Shown here: in pieces, positions 49,278-57,482 of the stretch | How positions within the stretch are numbered: position 1 is the stretch's first letter | How the letters are laid out: every line of letters starts with the position of its first letter | Assembly: GCA_029006155.1 (NCBI GenBank) | Contig: JAQXGF010000036.1 | Span: 1 to 63,650, forward strand | DNA length: 63,650 nt | Reading direction: 5' to 3' | DNA from: Lachnospiraceae bacterium | Lineage (GTDB): Bacteria; Bacillota; Clostridia; Lachnospirales; Lachnospiraceae | The notes under the pieces: generated by a model | What the model was told of the DNA's origin: nothing | Databases searched by the model: none | The model's input: the letters and a program-made list of their open reading frames with translations, nothing else | Position numbers and translations under genes: made by a program

Positions 49278-50814
49278 ATGCCTCGCTGTTTTCTACGACC
49301 TTCTGCATCGTATCCCACAGCCCGTCCAGACACTCAATGGTCTTGACATAGAGCTCATACTTGCGGTTATAGGTTTCCGCGAGCTCCGGGTTCGGGGCGA
49401 TGGCCTGGCTCACGACGGTCATGTGCTCAACCGCTTCATCCATGGATGCGTAAGCACCGGTGGCGACGGCGGAAGCGATCGCACAGCCAAGTGCACCTGC
49501 TTCTTCGGCCTGTACCGTCTCGATCGGGAGCTGCATGACATCTGCGAACATCTGTGCCCATACCGGGGACTTGGCTGCGCCGCCGGAGAGACGGATCGCA
49601 CGCGGCTTTTCTTCCATGGTAGCGAGCAGTTTTTCCAGATGATAGCGGTGGCAGAAGGCGATGCCCTCATAGACGCTGCGCGCCATGTGCTTTCTGGTGT
49701 GGGAGACATTGAGTCCCACGAACGAAGCCTTCGCATTCGGATGTACATTCGAAGCCATCAAAAACGGCAGGAAGACCGGTACAAACGTATTCGGAGAGAT
49801 TTCGCCGACCCATCCGTTTACGACTTCGTAGACGCTCTTGCCGCTGCTCTTTGCTTCCTTGCGTACCTCCGGGAGCAGCTGATTGATGAACCACTCATTG
49901 TTTCCGGCAGAGGTCGCGCTTGACTCCTCGATCAGATAGTATTCCGGGAGACAGAAGAGGGAGTTCATCTGTACTTTTCCGTCCAGCACGGCTTCTTTAC
50001 GGATGTATTCGTTGATGGACCAGGTACCTGCGATCATGCAGATCAGATCCGGGTAAATGACGCCGGACGCGATCGCGCAGGCGTTGATATCAAAGAAACC
50101 GCCAACGACCGGAGTGCCTGCCTTCAGGCCGCATTTTTCAGCCGCTTCCTTTGTCACATAGCCCGCGATCTCATCGGCGCGACAGAGTGGCGGAAGGGCA
50201 TGTTCCATCTCCTCAATGCCAAAGAGCCGGAGCAGCTCCGGATCATAGGCGCGGGTGTGCAGGTTCATGAAGTTTGCACCGGAGTAGTCGGTGATCTCCG
50301 CGCGGGCCTCACCGGTCAGGCGGAAACGCACATAGTCCTTGCACTCAAAGACATAACGGATATTTTGATAGTTTTCCGGCTCATGCATTTTCAGCCATGC
50401 CAGCAGTGCGACCGGCTGGCAGTTCATGATATGCTGACAGGAGAGGGCAAATACCTTTTCCTCTGTCCCGTCCGCTTTCCAGCGCTCGACCTCGCGGTAG
50501 GCACGGTTGTCCGTGGAGATGATACCATTGCGCACCGGTTTGTCGTCCTTTCCCCACAGATACAGTCCTTTTCCATGCCCGCAGATGCCGATTCCGGCTA
50601 CGTCATCGGCAGAGATACCGGTCTGCTCCAGCACGACGCGCACGACGCTGCAGTTGGCGTCCCACATTTCTTCCATGTCGCGCTCGACAAACTCCGGTTT
50701 GGGCGTGAGAGCCGCTGTCGCCACACTGCAGCATCCCAACTGATGTCCCTGATTATCAAAGATGGCGGCTTTCGTGGTCGTACCGCCATTGTCAAGACCA
50801 ATGTAATATTTCAT
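49276..50814 (-). CDS. FGGY-family carbohydrate kinase, L-xylulokinase-like
   Basis: Sugar kinase of 512 residues. The N-terminus YIGLDNGGTTTKAAIFDNQG, then GIGICGHGKGLYLWGKDDKP, FFDINACAIASGVI (catalytic Asp region), and LSGGAAKSPVWAQMFADVMQLPIETVQAEEAGALGCA at the ATP site are FGGY hallmarks; the GxGKGLxL phrase recalls LyxK (L-xylulose kinase). I chose the ATG whose complement is at 50812-50814; a longer frame reaches 51132 but overlaps the dehydrogenase gene. It lies downstream of the polyol dehydrogenase and probably phosphorylates the ketose made by it. The exact sugar is unknown. Confidence 0.9.
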   Translation of the reverse strand: MKYYIGLDNGGTTTKAAIFDNQGHQLGCCSVATAALTPKPEFVERDMEEMWDANCSVVRVVLEQTGISADDVAGIGICGHGKGLYLWGKDDKPVRNGIISTDNRAYREVERWKADGTEEKVFALSCQHIMNCQPVALLAWLKMHEPENYQNIRYVFECKDYVRFRLTGEARAEITDYSGANFMNLHTRAYDPELLRLFGIEEMEHALPPLCRADEIAGYVTKEAAEKCGLKAGTPVVGGFFDINACAIASGVIYPDLICMIAGTWSINEYIRKEAVLDGKVQMNSLFCLPEYYLIEESSATSAGNNEWFINQLLPEVRKEAKSSGKSVYEVVNGWVGEISPNTFVPVFLPFLMASNVHPNAKASFVGLNVSHTRKHMARSVYEGIAFCHRYHLEKLLATMEEKPRAIRLSGGAAKSPVWAQMFADVMQLPIETVQAEEAGALGCAIASAVATGAYASMDEAVEHMTVVSQAIAPNPELAETYNRKYELYVKTIECLDGLWDTMQKVVENSEA

Positions 50815-50850
50815 AAATAAAATCCCTTTCGATAAAAACCGGCGCTGCTC

Positions 50851-50876
50851 ATTTTCAAAAAACGGGCAGCGCTGGT
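50851..50876 (-). other. Intercistronic hairpin between dehydrogenase and kinase genes
   Basis: GCGCTGC/GCAGCGC arms around an A/T-rich loop in the 100-base gap 50815-50914. There is no T tract on the transcribed side, so it is more likely an mRNA processing or stability hairpin than a terminator. Confidence 0.4.
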
Positions 50877-50914
50877 AAAGATATAGTGTGCGAATGTTAT
50901 CCTTGTGCGACAGA

Positions 50915-52003
50915 TCAGTCAAAGGTAAATGCAACCTTAAAATCTCCATATTTTCCAGTCGCATATTCAAATGCCTTCTCCCAGTCCTCAAGCTTGAAGA
51001 TGTGGGATACGACGCCATTTGTCTTGATGTTACCCTTGAGCATATTTTCGATGACGAACGGATATGCATACGGGCTGAGGTGAGAACCTCTGATGTCGAG
51101 CTCCTTGCGGTCTCCGATGATAGACCAGTCAACAGTGGTCTCAGAACCGAATACGCTGAACTCTACAAAGGTACCGAGCTTCCGGATGATCGTAAGGCCC
51201 TGACGTACACTTGCCGGATTACCAGTTGCTTCGATATAAATGTCACAGCCGTATCCATCGGTAAGTGCTTTGATTTCTTTATCAATATCACACTGTCCCG
51301 GATTGAATACGAGGTCTGCGCCGAACTCTTTTGCCTTCTCCAGGCGATTCTCCTGCATATCGAGTACGATGAGGAGCTTCGGGTTCTTCATTCTTGCGTA
51401 GGTGATCATGCCAAGTCCAAGTGTGCCTGCGCCGGAGATGACTACAACGTCCTCGTTGGTGATCTCTGCGCGGTCAACGGCATGCTTGGAGCAGCCGAAC
51501 GGCTCGATCAGAAGTGCCTGCTCAACACTCATCTCTTCCGGTACACGGGTGATGACGCTGGTCTTGCCATAGCGTACATACTCGGCCATACCGCCGTTGT
51601 TGTAGTACTGATAGCCGTACATGTCATGTGGCTGGCACATCCAGTAATGTCCGGTTTTACAGAAACGGCATTTTCCACACGGTACGATCTGGTCTGCTGT
51701 GATGCGGTCGCCAAGCTCATATTCGGTCACATTCTCGCCGAGCTGTACGACACGTCCGAAGAACTCATGTCCCGGAATGAATGGCGGCTTTACCCATGCC
51801 GGCTGCATCTCATCGCCCCAGAACATCGCTACGCCGTGCTGGCACTTCAGGTCGCCTGCGCATACGCCGCAGCCCTCTACTTTAATAATGATGTCATCTG
51901 GTCCGCACTCCGGTGTCGGGTATTCCGGCTCAAAACGGTAATCTCCGCGTCCATATGCTACGAGTGCTTTCATTGTCTTTGGAATGGTTCCTCTTACTGC
52001 CAT
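50915..52003 (-). CDS. Zinc-dependent polyol dehydrogenase, erythritol/L-threitol dehydrogenase-like
   Basis: Medium-chain alcohol dehydrogenase of 362 residues. Catalytic zinc site GCGVCAGDLKCQHGVAMFWGDE and GHEFFG; structural zinc site PCGKCRFCKTGHYWMC; Rossmann motif ISGAGTLGLGM. The CAGDLKCxHGAxxFWG phrase and FGCSKHAVDRA recall EltD, the erythritol/L-threitol dehydrogenase described in mycobacteria, so a C4 or C5 polyol is a reasonable substrate guess. AGGAGG precedes the start. It is the first gene of a two-gene operon with the sugar kinase, transcribed from the promoter at 52102-52130 and probably controlled by the divergent ROK repressor. No transporter is linked. Confidence 0.88.
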   Translation of the reverse strand: MAVRGTIPKTMKALVAYGRGDYRFEPEYPTPECGPDDIIIKVEGCGVCAGDLKCQHGVAMFWGDEMQPAWVKPPFIPGHEFFGRVVQLGENVTEYELGDRITADQIVPCGKCRFCKTGHYWMCQPHDMYGYQYYNNGGMAEYVRYGKTSVITRVPEEMSVEQALLIEPFGCSKHAVDRAEITNEDVVVISGAGTLGLGMITYARMKNPKLLIVLDMQENRLEKAKEFGADLVFNPGQCDIDKEIKALTDGYGCDIYIEATGNPASVRQGLTIIRKLGTFVEFSVFGSETTVDWSIIGDRKELDIRGSHLSPYAYPFVIENMLKGNIKTNGVVSHIFKLEDWEKAFEYATGKYGDFKVAFTFD

Positions 52004-52063
52004 GTTCAGTTCCTCCTCATTGGATATTGCTATGTATTTTGTTTTATGAACTAATTTTTAATA

Positions 52064-52088
52064 CGTTTTTAAAATGAATTTAGAAACG
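52064..52088 (-). promoter_or_regulatory. Candidate ROK operator in the dehydrogenase leader
   Basis: A 25-base palindrome CGTTTTTAAAA-TG-AATTTAGAAACG, with 10 of 12 base pairs matching around the centre at 52076. It lies downstream of the -10 box, in the transcribed leader, so a bound repressor would block elongation or initiation. The repressor is inferred to be the divergent ROK protein. Confidence 0.6.
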
Positions 52089-52101
52089 AATTTACAATTG
52101 C

Positions 52102-52130
52102 ATTATAGCGAGTCTGTGTCTGTTTGGCAA
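52102..52130 (-). promoter_or_regulatory. Promoter of the dehydrogenase-kinase operon
   Basis: Read on the minus strand: TTGCCA (52130-52125), a 17-base spacer and a perfect TATAAT (52107-52102). Confidence 0.78.
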
Positions 52131-52203
52131 GTGATTTTTATTCTAAATATCGGGTGGAAAATTTGTTAAAAATAGATAAAAACTTTTCCGCCAAATAAAG
52201 CGC

Positions 52204-52232
52204 TTGACACAGGATGGTTCTTTGCTTACGAT
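52204..52232 (+). promoter_or_regulatory. Promoter of the second ROK gene
   Basis: A perfect TTGACA (52204-52209), a 17-base spacer and TACGAT (52227-52232), 41 bases ahead of ATG 52273. It diverges from the dehydrogenase promoter. Confidence 0.65.
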
Positions 52233-52272
52233 GGTGGAAAGGGAACCTACAACAAAGGATGAGTGAATAGTT

Positions 52273-53406
52273 ATGGTGCTGGATCAAACATTAACCAGAA
52301 GGGACATCAAGCGAAATAACCGGCTCCGCATTTATAATCGGCTGCGGGAGGCCGGTCCGTTTTCCTGTCTGGATATTTCCATAGATCTCGGGCTGAGTCT
52401 GCCGACGGTCGGAAAGAATATTTCAGATCTGGAGGAGGCAGGTCTGGTGCGCTCCTCGGAGGAAAAGAAGAATACCGGAGGACGCAGTTCGAAAATATAT
52501 GAAGCGGTAGCCGACTACCGTGTGGCGATTGGCGTGAATATTACGAATCGACATATCTCAGCGGTGGCGATCGATCTGCAGGGGACGATCATTGCGCATA
52601 CCAGATTCCGACAGACATTTGCCAGAGGCGAGGAATATTATAAGAAGATCGGGGAAGCGGTGCAGACGGTCGTACAGGAGGCCGGACTTCGGGACGAACA
52701 GATTCTCGGAGTCGGGCTGGTCATCCCGGCGCTTTTGACGAAGGACGGAGAGAGTACTTATTATAATCGGGTGCTTCGGATGGATACGGATATGACCTGT
52801 GAGGAGTTTTCCGGGCATATTCCATATCCGACCCGCTTTTTTCACGATGCGAGTTCTGCGGCTTATGCAGAGAGCTGGTACAATCACGATGAGACGGACT
52901 TCTTTTATATGATGATCAGTGACAGTATCTGTGGCGCGCCGATTCTGGATGCACATCCATACCGGGGGATGAATTTCAGAAGCGGGGAGATCGGCCATGT
53001 CCAGCTGATGCGCGGCGGCAGGCAGTGTTATTGTGGAAAACGGGGATGTCTGGATGCCTATTGCAATACAAAGGTACTTTCGACGGTGACAAAAGGTGAT
53101 CTGGCGCGGTTTTTTGAGGAGCTGGAAAGAGGAGAAGAGCGTGCAAAAGCGAAATGGCAGGAGTATCTGCATTATCTCGTGATTGCGATCACAGCGACGC
53201 GCATGCTCTTTGATTGCCGCATCGTGATCGGCGGTTATCTGGGTCAGTATATTGATACGTATATGGGAGAGGTTGAGGCGCTTATGCGCGAAGAAGACCC
53301 ATTTTCAGAGGATGTGGATTACCTGTCCGTGTGCGTGTGCAAGACAGAAGCCTGTGCATCGGGCGGAGCACTTTCGCTGATTGATCAGTTTATTCAGACG
53401 ATCTGA
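52273..53406 (+). CDS. ROK-family transcriptional repressor
   Basis: The 377-residue regulator is built like the one at 20016: winged helix (NNRLRIYNRLREAGPFSCLDISIDLGLSLPTVGKNISDLEEAGLV), ROK domain with GVNITNRHISAVAIDLQG, GEIGHVQLMRGG and the zinc motif CYCGKRGCLDAYC. It is transcribed divergently from the polyol dehydrogenase-kinase operon, the normal arrangement for a local repressor. The inducer is probably the polyol or its ketose (inference). A terminator follows at 53508. Confidence 0.9.
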   Translation: MVLDQTLTRRDIKRNNRLRIYNRLREAGPFSCLDISIDLGLSLPTVGKNISDLEEAGLVRSSEEKKNTGGRSSKIYEAVADYRVAIGVNITNRHISAVAIDLQGTIIAHTRFRQTFARGEEYYKKIGEAVQTVVQEAGLRDEQILGVGLVIPALLTKDGESTYYNRVLRMDTDMTCEEFSGHIPYPTRFFHDASSAAYAESWYNHDETDFFYMMISDSICGAPILDAHPYRGMNFRSGEIGHVQLMRGGRQCYCGKRGCLDAYCNTKVLSTVTKGDLARFFEELERGEERAKAKWQEYLHYLVIAITATRMLFDCRIVIGGYLGQYIDTYMGEVEALMREEDPFSEDVDYLSVCVCKTEACASGGALSLIDQFIQTI

Positions 53407-53507
53407 GAAAGAAACCGATTTTTTGATAAGACGGAATGACGGATCGCATGATTGTGGCAGGAATATAGTTGCTTTGGAAAAACATAGATAGAGAGAAGTA
53501 AGATTGA

Positions 53508-53545
53508 AAAGACACGGACTGGATGAAAATTCGGAACGTGTCTTT
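53508..53545 (+). terminator. Terminator after the second ROK gene
   Basis: AAAGACACG (53508-53516) pairs perfectly with CGTGTCTTT (53537-53545), then CTTTA. Confidence 0.75.
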
Positions 53546-53568
53546 CTTTATAGCGAATGAAAATTTGC

Positions 53569-53596
53569 TTGACAATTTTGTGAAATCCTATATTAT
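53569..53596 (+). promoter_or_regulatory. Promoter of the transposase-family gene
   Basis: A perfect TTGACA (53569-53574), a 16-base spacer and TATTAT (53591-53596), in a strongly A/T-rich stretch unlike the surrounding chromosome. Confidence 0.6.
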
Positions 53597-53689
53597 ATAT
53601 TATAAATAAAAAGAGTATAAAATGAAAAGGAATAGTATTGTGAAAAGAGAAAATGGATGGTAAGATAAAAATAGGAGGACGAAGAACGC

Positions 53690-54550
53690 ATGGCGGAAAA
53701 TACTGTGGCAAGGTCAGAAGGTCTGGAAGCACGTTATGAAAGGTATAAAAGTATTTTAAAAGACCTTACAATTATGAGTGATATATTTATGCGGAATGTA
53801 TTCAAAAAGCGTGAATGTACAGAATATGTTTTGCGGGTAATTATGGGTCAAAAAGATTTAAGGGTGATCGATCAGGTATTGCAAAAAGACTATAAAAATT
53901 TGCAAGGACGGTCGGCGATTCTGGATTGTGTGGTAAGAGATTCCGAAGGCCGGCAGATGGACGTGGAAATTCAGCAGGATAATGAAGGCGCTTCACCCAA
54001 AAGAGCAAGATATCATAGCGGACTGATGGATATGAATACACTAAATCCAGGGCAGGATTTTGACGAATTGCCAGAAAGTTATGTGGTCTTTATTACAAGG
54101 GATGATTTGCTTGGTGGTGGATATCCTATTTATCATATCGATAGAAAGATTGCGGAAATGGATACGATATTCAGGGATGATGCACATATCATTTATGTGA
54201 ATGCAAAGAAACAGGAAGACACGGAGCTGGGACGCTTAGCTCATGATCTACATTGTAAAAAGGCAGATGATATGTACAGTGAGATTCTCGCAGATCGGGT
54301 GAAGGAATTGAAAGAAACGCAGGAAGGAGTAGAATTTATGTGCCATGAAATGGAGCAGATTTATAGTGAGGGTATTGAGAGTGGACTGGAGCGTGGATTT
54401 GAACGTGGAATGGAACAAGGCGAGCAGAAGAAGGCGCGAGAACTGGCGCTCAAGCTTTACCAAAAAGGAGATACCATTGAGGTAATTGCTGAATTAGTCG
54501 AAGTTCCGGTGGCACAGCTGGAAGAATGGCTGGGATTACAGGCGGTTTGA
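53690..54550 (+). CDS. PD-(D/E)XK nuclease-family transposase (Rpn-like)
   Basis: The 286-residue protein has an N-terminal region with IMSDIFMRNVFKKRECTEYVLRVIM, typical of the PDDEXK transposase family, and a nuclease core with Asp in AILDCVVRDSEGR and ExQ in MDVEIQQDN. The C-terminus contains charged repeats (ESGLERGFERGMEQGEQKKAR) and a small helical tail, also typical. Rpn-like proteins promote RecA-independent recombination or act as single-gene mobile or defence factors; they rarely have terminal repeats, and I see none here. Base composition is lower in G+C than neighbours, suggesting transfer. AGGAGG lies 12 bases before ATG 53690. Monocistronic. Confidence 0.87.
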   Translation: MAENTVARSEGLEARYERYKSILKDLTIMSDIFMRNVFKKRECTEYVLRVIMGQKDLRVIDQVLQKDYKNLQGRSAILDCVVRDSEGRQMDVEIQQDNEGASPKRARYHSGLMDMNTLNPGQDFDELPESYVVFITRDDLLGGGYPIYHIDRKIAEMDTIFRDDAHIIYVNAKKQEDTELGRLAHDLHCKKADDMYSEILADRVKELKETQEGVEFMCHEMEQIYSEGIESGLERGFERGMEQGEQKKARELALKLYQKGDTIEVIAELVEVPVAQLEEWLGLQAV

Positions 54551-54583
54551 GTTATGAAATCTTCTTTTACAATATGAAGCAGT

Positions 54584-54599
54584 CAAGCGGATATTCGGT
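54584..54599 (-). repeat. Tail fragment of the dispersed repeat
   Basis: GTCAAGCGGATATTCGG equals the minus-orientation tail of copy 2 (GTCAAGCGGATATTCGC), then diverges. It lies between the transposase-family gene and the terminator of the thiamine operon. Confidence 0.55.
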
Positions 54600-54600
54600 T

Positions 54601-54651
54601 AAAAACAGGGCTACCGGCATTGTGCAGATATTTGCAGAAGCGGTAGCCCTG
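54601..54651 (-). terminator. Terminator of the thiM-thiE-thiD-cytX operon
   Basis: CAGGGCTACCG (54606-54616) pairs perfectly with CGGTAGCCCTG (54641-54651). The minus-strand T tract comes from AAAAA at 54601-54605. It may also act on the convergent plus-strand gene. Confidence 0.85.
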
Positions 54652-54667
54652 TATAGAGGATGGTTGT

Positions 54668-55816
54668 TTATTTTATCAGACAGCACAGTACCGCCGTAAT
54701 TACCATATCCGGCAGTGTATTGCCGATTGGGAGATCGACCTTCATCAGCATACGGTAAATCACAAAGCCGATGAACCAGAGGATCAGGCTGCGCCAGTCA
54801 AAGTCGGAGTCTTTCCGGTCGCGGTGCAGGATAAAAAAGTCTGCGATCTGTACGGCGATCATCGGTGCAAAGACGGAGCCGATCAGGTAAAGAAAATCGG
54901 TGATATCATCCATCGGGAACAGGATAGCGGCAATGGTTCCAATAACGGTTACTGCGATTGCCGCATGGTTGCCTTTCAGCTTTGCAAAGATGGACTCGCT
55001 GGAAATTCCGGCAGAGTAGGCATCCAGAAACGTTGTTGTGACGGTGGAAAATACGATGATCAACAGCCCGACGATGCTTAAGCCTGCTTTCAGAAGGATC
55101 TGCGCAATGTCAGACTCTCCGGTGAACAGGGAAGCCCCCATGCCGATGATGTACATCCAGCAGCTGACCAGTCCGTAGACGATCGCGCTGACGGCAGTGG
55201 CTTTGACCGGCTCTTTTGCTTCGCGGGTGTAGTCACTGATCAGTGGAAGCCACGAGAGTGGCATGGCGACAGCCAGTTCGACGGCGGCACCGAAGGAGAG
55301 ACTGTCATCCGGAGCAGTGGTGATTCCGTTTCCGCTGAAAAAGATCACACGGCACAGTACGATCGTCAGCAGGAAAAGAAGTACCATGGCAACGGTATTG
55401 AGTTTGCCGAGGTTTGTGATGCCAATAAGGATCCATACAACGATGAGAAGTCCGATAATGAGACACCATACCCAGCGTCCGGCAGAGAAGATTCCGTCTG
55501 CGGCGAGTGCGCCGTCATAGATCATGATGGCCGTCCATCCGACGAGCTGCAGAACATTCAGGATGGCGAACAGCAGTCCGCCCTTGCTGCCAAAGCTGGA
55601 TTTTGTCGTTTCCATGGCACTTTTCCGGCTGATTCCGCCGATCACGCCGGCGAAAAAGAGCATGATACAGCCGATGACGTGACCGACCAAAATAGCGGCG
55701 AGTCCACGGCCAAAGCCAAGTGAAGAAAAATAAGTTCCGGTTAAAATCTCTGCGATAGAGACACCTGCGCCGAACCAGATGAGCGCATTGTCCAGAAGAG
55801 AAGTTCGCTTTTCCAT
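54668..55816 (-). CDS. cytX: Hydroxymethylpyrimidine transporter CytX (NCS1 family)
   Basis: Importer for the thiamine pyrimidine precursor HMP. The 382-residue product has about 12 helices and resembles cytosine permease (NCS1). It opens with LLDNALIWFGAGVSIAEILTGTYFSSLGFGRG, a phrase I associate with CytX. The assignment rests mainly on operon context: it lies three bases after thiD, under a TPP riboswitch. AAGGAGG precedes the start. With ThiD, ThiE and ThiM it forms a salvage route from imported HMP and hydroxyethylthiazole. Confidence 0.9.
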   Translation of the reverse strand: MEKRTSLLDNALIWFGAGVSIAEILTGTYFSSLGFGRGLAAILVGHVIGCIMLFFAGVIGGISRKSAMETTKSSFGSKGGLLFAILNVLQLVGWTAIMIYDGALAADGIFSAGRWVWCLIIGLLIVVWILIGITNLGKLNTVAMVLLFLLTIVLCRVIFFSGNGITTAPDDSLSFGAAVELAVAMPLSWLPLISDYTREAKEPVKATAVSAIVYGLVSCWMYIIGMGASLFTGESDIAQILLKAGLSIVGLLIIVFSTVTTTFLDAYSAGISSESIFAKLKGNHAAIAVTVIGTIAAILFPMDDITDFLYLIGSVFAPMIAVQIADFFILHRDRKDSDFDWRSLILWFIGFVIYRMLMKVDLPIGNTLPDMVITAVLCCLIK

Positions 55817-55819
55817 GAT

Positions 55820-56635
55820 TCAGACCTCCTTCTCTTTTGTGAATGCATTGTGAATGGCGAAGCCGTGATCCATCGGACCGCTGCCTGCGCCGAGATCCAG
55901 CATTGCGGCGAGTGCACCTGAGATATACTCTTTGGCGCGTTCTACAGCAGCCGGAAGGTCGTATCCTTTGGCGAGGTTCGAAGCGATCGCAGAAGAGAGC
56001 GTGCAGCCGGTGCCATGGGTGTTCGGATTATCGATCCGTTTTCCACGGAACCAGTGGGCATGTCCTTCAAAGTAGAGCAGATCATTTGCATCATTGAGAT
56101 CGTGTCCGCCCTTGCAGAGCACGGCGCAGTGATAGGCATCTGAGACTGTTTTTGCAGCAGAGATCATGTCATCTGCCGTCTGGATGGACTGACCGGAGAG
56201 TACTTCGGCTTCCGGGATGTTCGGTGTCAGCACGGTGGCCAGCGGGAAGAGTTCCTGCTTTAACGTCTCGATCGCATCCTCACTGATCAGGCGCGCGCCG
56301 CTTGTTGCGACCATAACCGGATCGACGACGATGCGTTTTGCCTCGTATTGTTTCAGCTTCCGGGCGATAACACGGATCAGCTCTTTATCGGACACCATGC
56401 CGATCTTGACGGCATCCGGATAGATATCGGTAAAAATGCTGTCGAGCTGCTGTGCGAGAAATTCCGGGGTGCTGTTTAAAATGGCTGTGACACCGGTCGT
56501 GTTCTGGGCGGTCAGCGCGGTGATGGCGCTCATGGCATAGACGCCATTTGCCATCATCGTCTTGATGTCTGCCTGAATGCCGGCGCCTCCGCTGGAATCA
56601 CTTCCGGCGATCGTTAATGCTGTCTTTTTTTTCAT
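55820..56635 (-). CDS. thiD: Hydroxymethylpyrimidine/phosphomethylpyrimidine kinase
   Basis: Phosphorylates HMP to HMP-P and HMP-PP. The 271 residues show the ribokinase-like fold with TIAGSDSSGGAGIQADIKTM at the substrate site, ITALTAQNTTGV, VVDPVMVATSG and the ATP/anion site NTHGTGCTLSSAIASNLAKG with catalytic Asp/Gly-Thr-Gly-Cys. GGAAGGAG precedes the start. It is separated from thiE by 208 bases that hold a candidate promoter and palindromes, so thiD-cytX may also be transcribed independently. Confidence 0.96.
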   Translation of the reverse strand: MKKKTALTIAGSDSSGGAGIQADIKTMMANGVYAMSAITALTAQNTTGVTAILNSTPEFLAQQLDSIFTDIYPDAVKIGMVSDKELIRVIARKLKQYEAKRIVVDPVMVATSGARLISEDAIETLKQELFPLATVLTPNIPEAEVLSGQSIQTADDMISAAKTVSDAYHCAVLCKGGHDLNDANDLLYFEGHAHWFRGKRIDNPNTHGTGCTLSSAIASNLAKGYDLPAAVERAKEYISGALAAMLDLGAGSGPMDHGFAIHNAFTKEKEV

Positions 56636-56730
56636 GATGATTCTCCTTCCTGATGTGCAGCATACGTTTTGTAACGCGACAAGAAGGTGGTGCCCCCAAT
56701 CTGCCGCGGCGGCATAGAAGTATCCGCTTT

Positions 56731-56758
56731 GTTATATTTACAGCAGCCACGACGTCAA
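56731..56758 (-). promoter_or_regulatory. Candidate internal promoter for thiD-cytX
   Basis: Read on the minus strand: TTGACG (56758-56753), a 16-base spacer and TATAAC (56736-56731). It is inside the thiE-thiD gap and overlaps the outer arm of the palindrome at 56740-56824. Confidence 0.45.
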
Positions 56759-56824
56759 CCGGGCCGAAGCTTATCAGTCAGTCATATCGGTCGAAAGGCT
56801 CGAGTCAGAACGGGCGGCTGCTGT
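56740..56824 (-). repeat. Long palindromic element inside the thiamine operon
   Basis: ACAGCAGCC (56740-56748) and GGCTGCTGT (56816-56824) form a perfect 9-bp outer stem around 67 bases. The GCCGAAGC string inside suggests further hairpins that I could not resolve. A short hairpin TGCCG-CGG-CGGCA lies at ~56702-56714. It occupies the gap between thiE and thiD. Confidence 0.55.
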
Positions 56825-56843
56825 AAAAAGCAATGATAAAGAA

Positions 56844-57482
56844 TTATGCGAGCATTGCATTGGTCGCGGCCTTCAGGTCTGATGCCGCCTTCGAAATATC
56901 CTTTTGCGCATAAATGGCACTGATGACGGCGATTCCGCAGATGCCGCTGCCGGAGAGCTTACCGACGTTTTCTTTGGTGATCCCGCCGATCGCGATGACC
57001 GGGATCGAGACAGCGTCGCAGATCGCTTTTAAGGTGTCATAGGAGACATCTTCTGCATCGTCTTTGGATCCGGTCGGGAATACAGCTCCGACGCCCAGAT
57101 AATCGGCCCCGTGCTGTTCGGCTAAACGGGCCTGCTCGACGGTCTGCGCAGAGACGCCAATGATCTTGTCCGGCCCTAATTTTGCGCGGACATCCAATGC
57201 TTCCATATCGCTCTGCCCGACGTGTACGCCGTCTGCATTCATGGCAAGTGCGATATCGACGTTGTCATTGATGACAAACGGGACATGATAGCTGCGGCAC
57301 AGCTGCTGCAGTTCTTTTGCTTCTTCGAGAAACTGTGCCTCGTCCAGCTTTTTTTCCCGCAATTGTACGAAGGTGACGCCGCCGTCCAGACTTTCTTTTA
57401 CGACGGAATACAGGCTGCGGCCCTCCAGCCAGTGGCGATCCGTGACGGCATAGAGCAGAAGATCGTTTTTATCGCACTTCAT
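56844..57482 (-). CDS. thiE: Thiamine phosphate synthase
   Basis: Joins HMP-PP and hydroxyethylthiazole phosphate to thiamine phosphate. The 212 residues form a TIM barrel with VTFVQLREKKLDE, VPFVINDNVDIALAMNADGVHVGQSDM, IIGVSAQTVEQA, GADYLGVGAVFPTGSKDDA and VIAIGGITKENV. Its ATG lies inside the 3' end of thiM (14-base overlap), preceded by AGGGGG, so translation is coupled. Confidence 0.96.
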   Translation of the reverse strand: MKCDKNDLLLYAVTDRHWLEGRSLYSVVKESLDGGVTFVQLREKKLDEAQFLEEAKELQQLCRSYHVPFVINDNVDIALAMNADGVHVGQSDMEALDVRAKLGPDKIIGVSAQTVEQARLAEQHGADYLGVGAVFPTGSKDDAEDVSYDTLKAICDAVSIPVIAIGGITKENVGKLSGSGICGIAVISAIYAQKDISKAASDLKAATNAMLA

